Assembly (NCBI GenBank): GCA_017622925.1
Contig: JAGAQC010000035.1
Span: forward strand, 1-49,676
Source of the DNA: Ruminococcus sp.
GTDB taxonomy: Bacteria; Bacillota; Clostridia; Oscillospirales; Ruminococcaceae
Direction: 5' to 3'
DNA: 49,676 nt
Below the pieces are notes generated by a model that worked only from the letters and a program-made list of their open reading frames with translations, searched no databases and was not told where the DNA came from. Shown here one piece after another: positions 49,656-49,676 of this stretch. The stretch's first letter is position 1. Every line of letters begins with the position of its first letter. The translations under genes and the position numbers were made by a program.

Positions 49656-49676
49656 AAAAACAACGTAATAGGCTAA

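Overview
The window looks like a chromosomal segment of a cellulosome-forming rumen or gut Ruminococcus, most like Ruminococcus flavefaciens. The reasons are three secreted dockerin proteins, a giant GH11-CBM22-GH10-dockerin-CBM22-CE4 xylanase, a trimeric electron-bifurcating [FeFe] hydrogenase, Firmicutes-type promoters and ribosome binding sites, and moderate GC content. The species is inferred from domain architecture, not from a database match. I saw no rRNA, tRNA or CRISPR array.

Layout. 1-318 is a 5'-truncated IS3-type transposase running off the left edge. 0.5-4.8 kb holds a MATE efflux pump, a half-dockerin peptide plus a dockerin protein, and an AI-2E-type permease. 4.9-9.0 kb is a complete GTP-to-preQ1 gene set (queD, queE, folE, queC, queF), interrupted by an AT-rich immunity-like gene and a frameshifted zinc-knuckle gene. 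9.0-12.4 kb has small proteins, two paralogous membrane proteins, a phosphodiesterase and a four-gene operon ending in a BofA-like protein. 12.6-14.7 kb has pyrimidine-nucleoside phosphorylase and a zinc-ribbon protein. 15.2-19.1 kb is the xylanase. 19.5-23.7 kb is hydCBA. 24.2-26.2 kb has a structured leader, a DUF4250 protein and a second dockerin protein. 26.3-35.1 kb has a cysteine hydrolase, a cytosolic sugar-sensor/GGDEF protein and three tandem solute-binding lipoproteins with no permease. 35.3-39.3 kb is an amidohydrolase / AMP-ligase-ACP-acyltransferase / HAD operon. 39.4-43.9 kb has bioB-bioY with a BirA operator and a YtrA-type ABC operon. 44.0-48.6 kb has a Fic protein, ispE, an aminotransferase, an Lrp regulator and a PHP phosphoesterase. 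The last 1.1 kb is gene-free and packed with repeats.

The most unusual content is non-coding. (i) A ~160-nt element occurs twice, each time before an expressed gene, with an 18-bp closing stem in which one pair changes A-U to C-G between copies; this is a candidate structured RNA family. (ii) Two further interspersed families (8269/13959 and 12434/19221) keep hairpin architecture while individual stems change sequence on both sides. (iii) Four promoters share an upstream block, TTCCGCGACTG, fused to a TTGCA(A/T) -35 box. (iv) A ~105-bp, almost perfect inverted repeat studded with GTGCCAAAA iterons flanks ~560 bp at the right end.

Functionally, the secreted xylanase and dockerin proteins degrade plant xylan. 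The orphan solute-binding lipoproteins and the divergent LacI-fold/GGDEF protein may sense the released sugars. The hydrogenase disposes of fermentation electrons as H2. The remaining genes are housekeeping (queuosine precursor, biotin, isoprenoid, nucleoside salvage).
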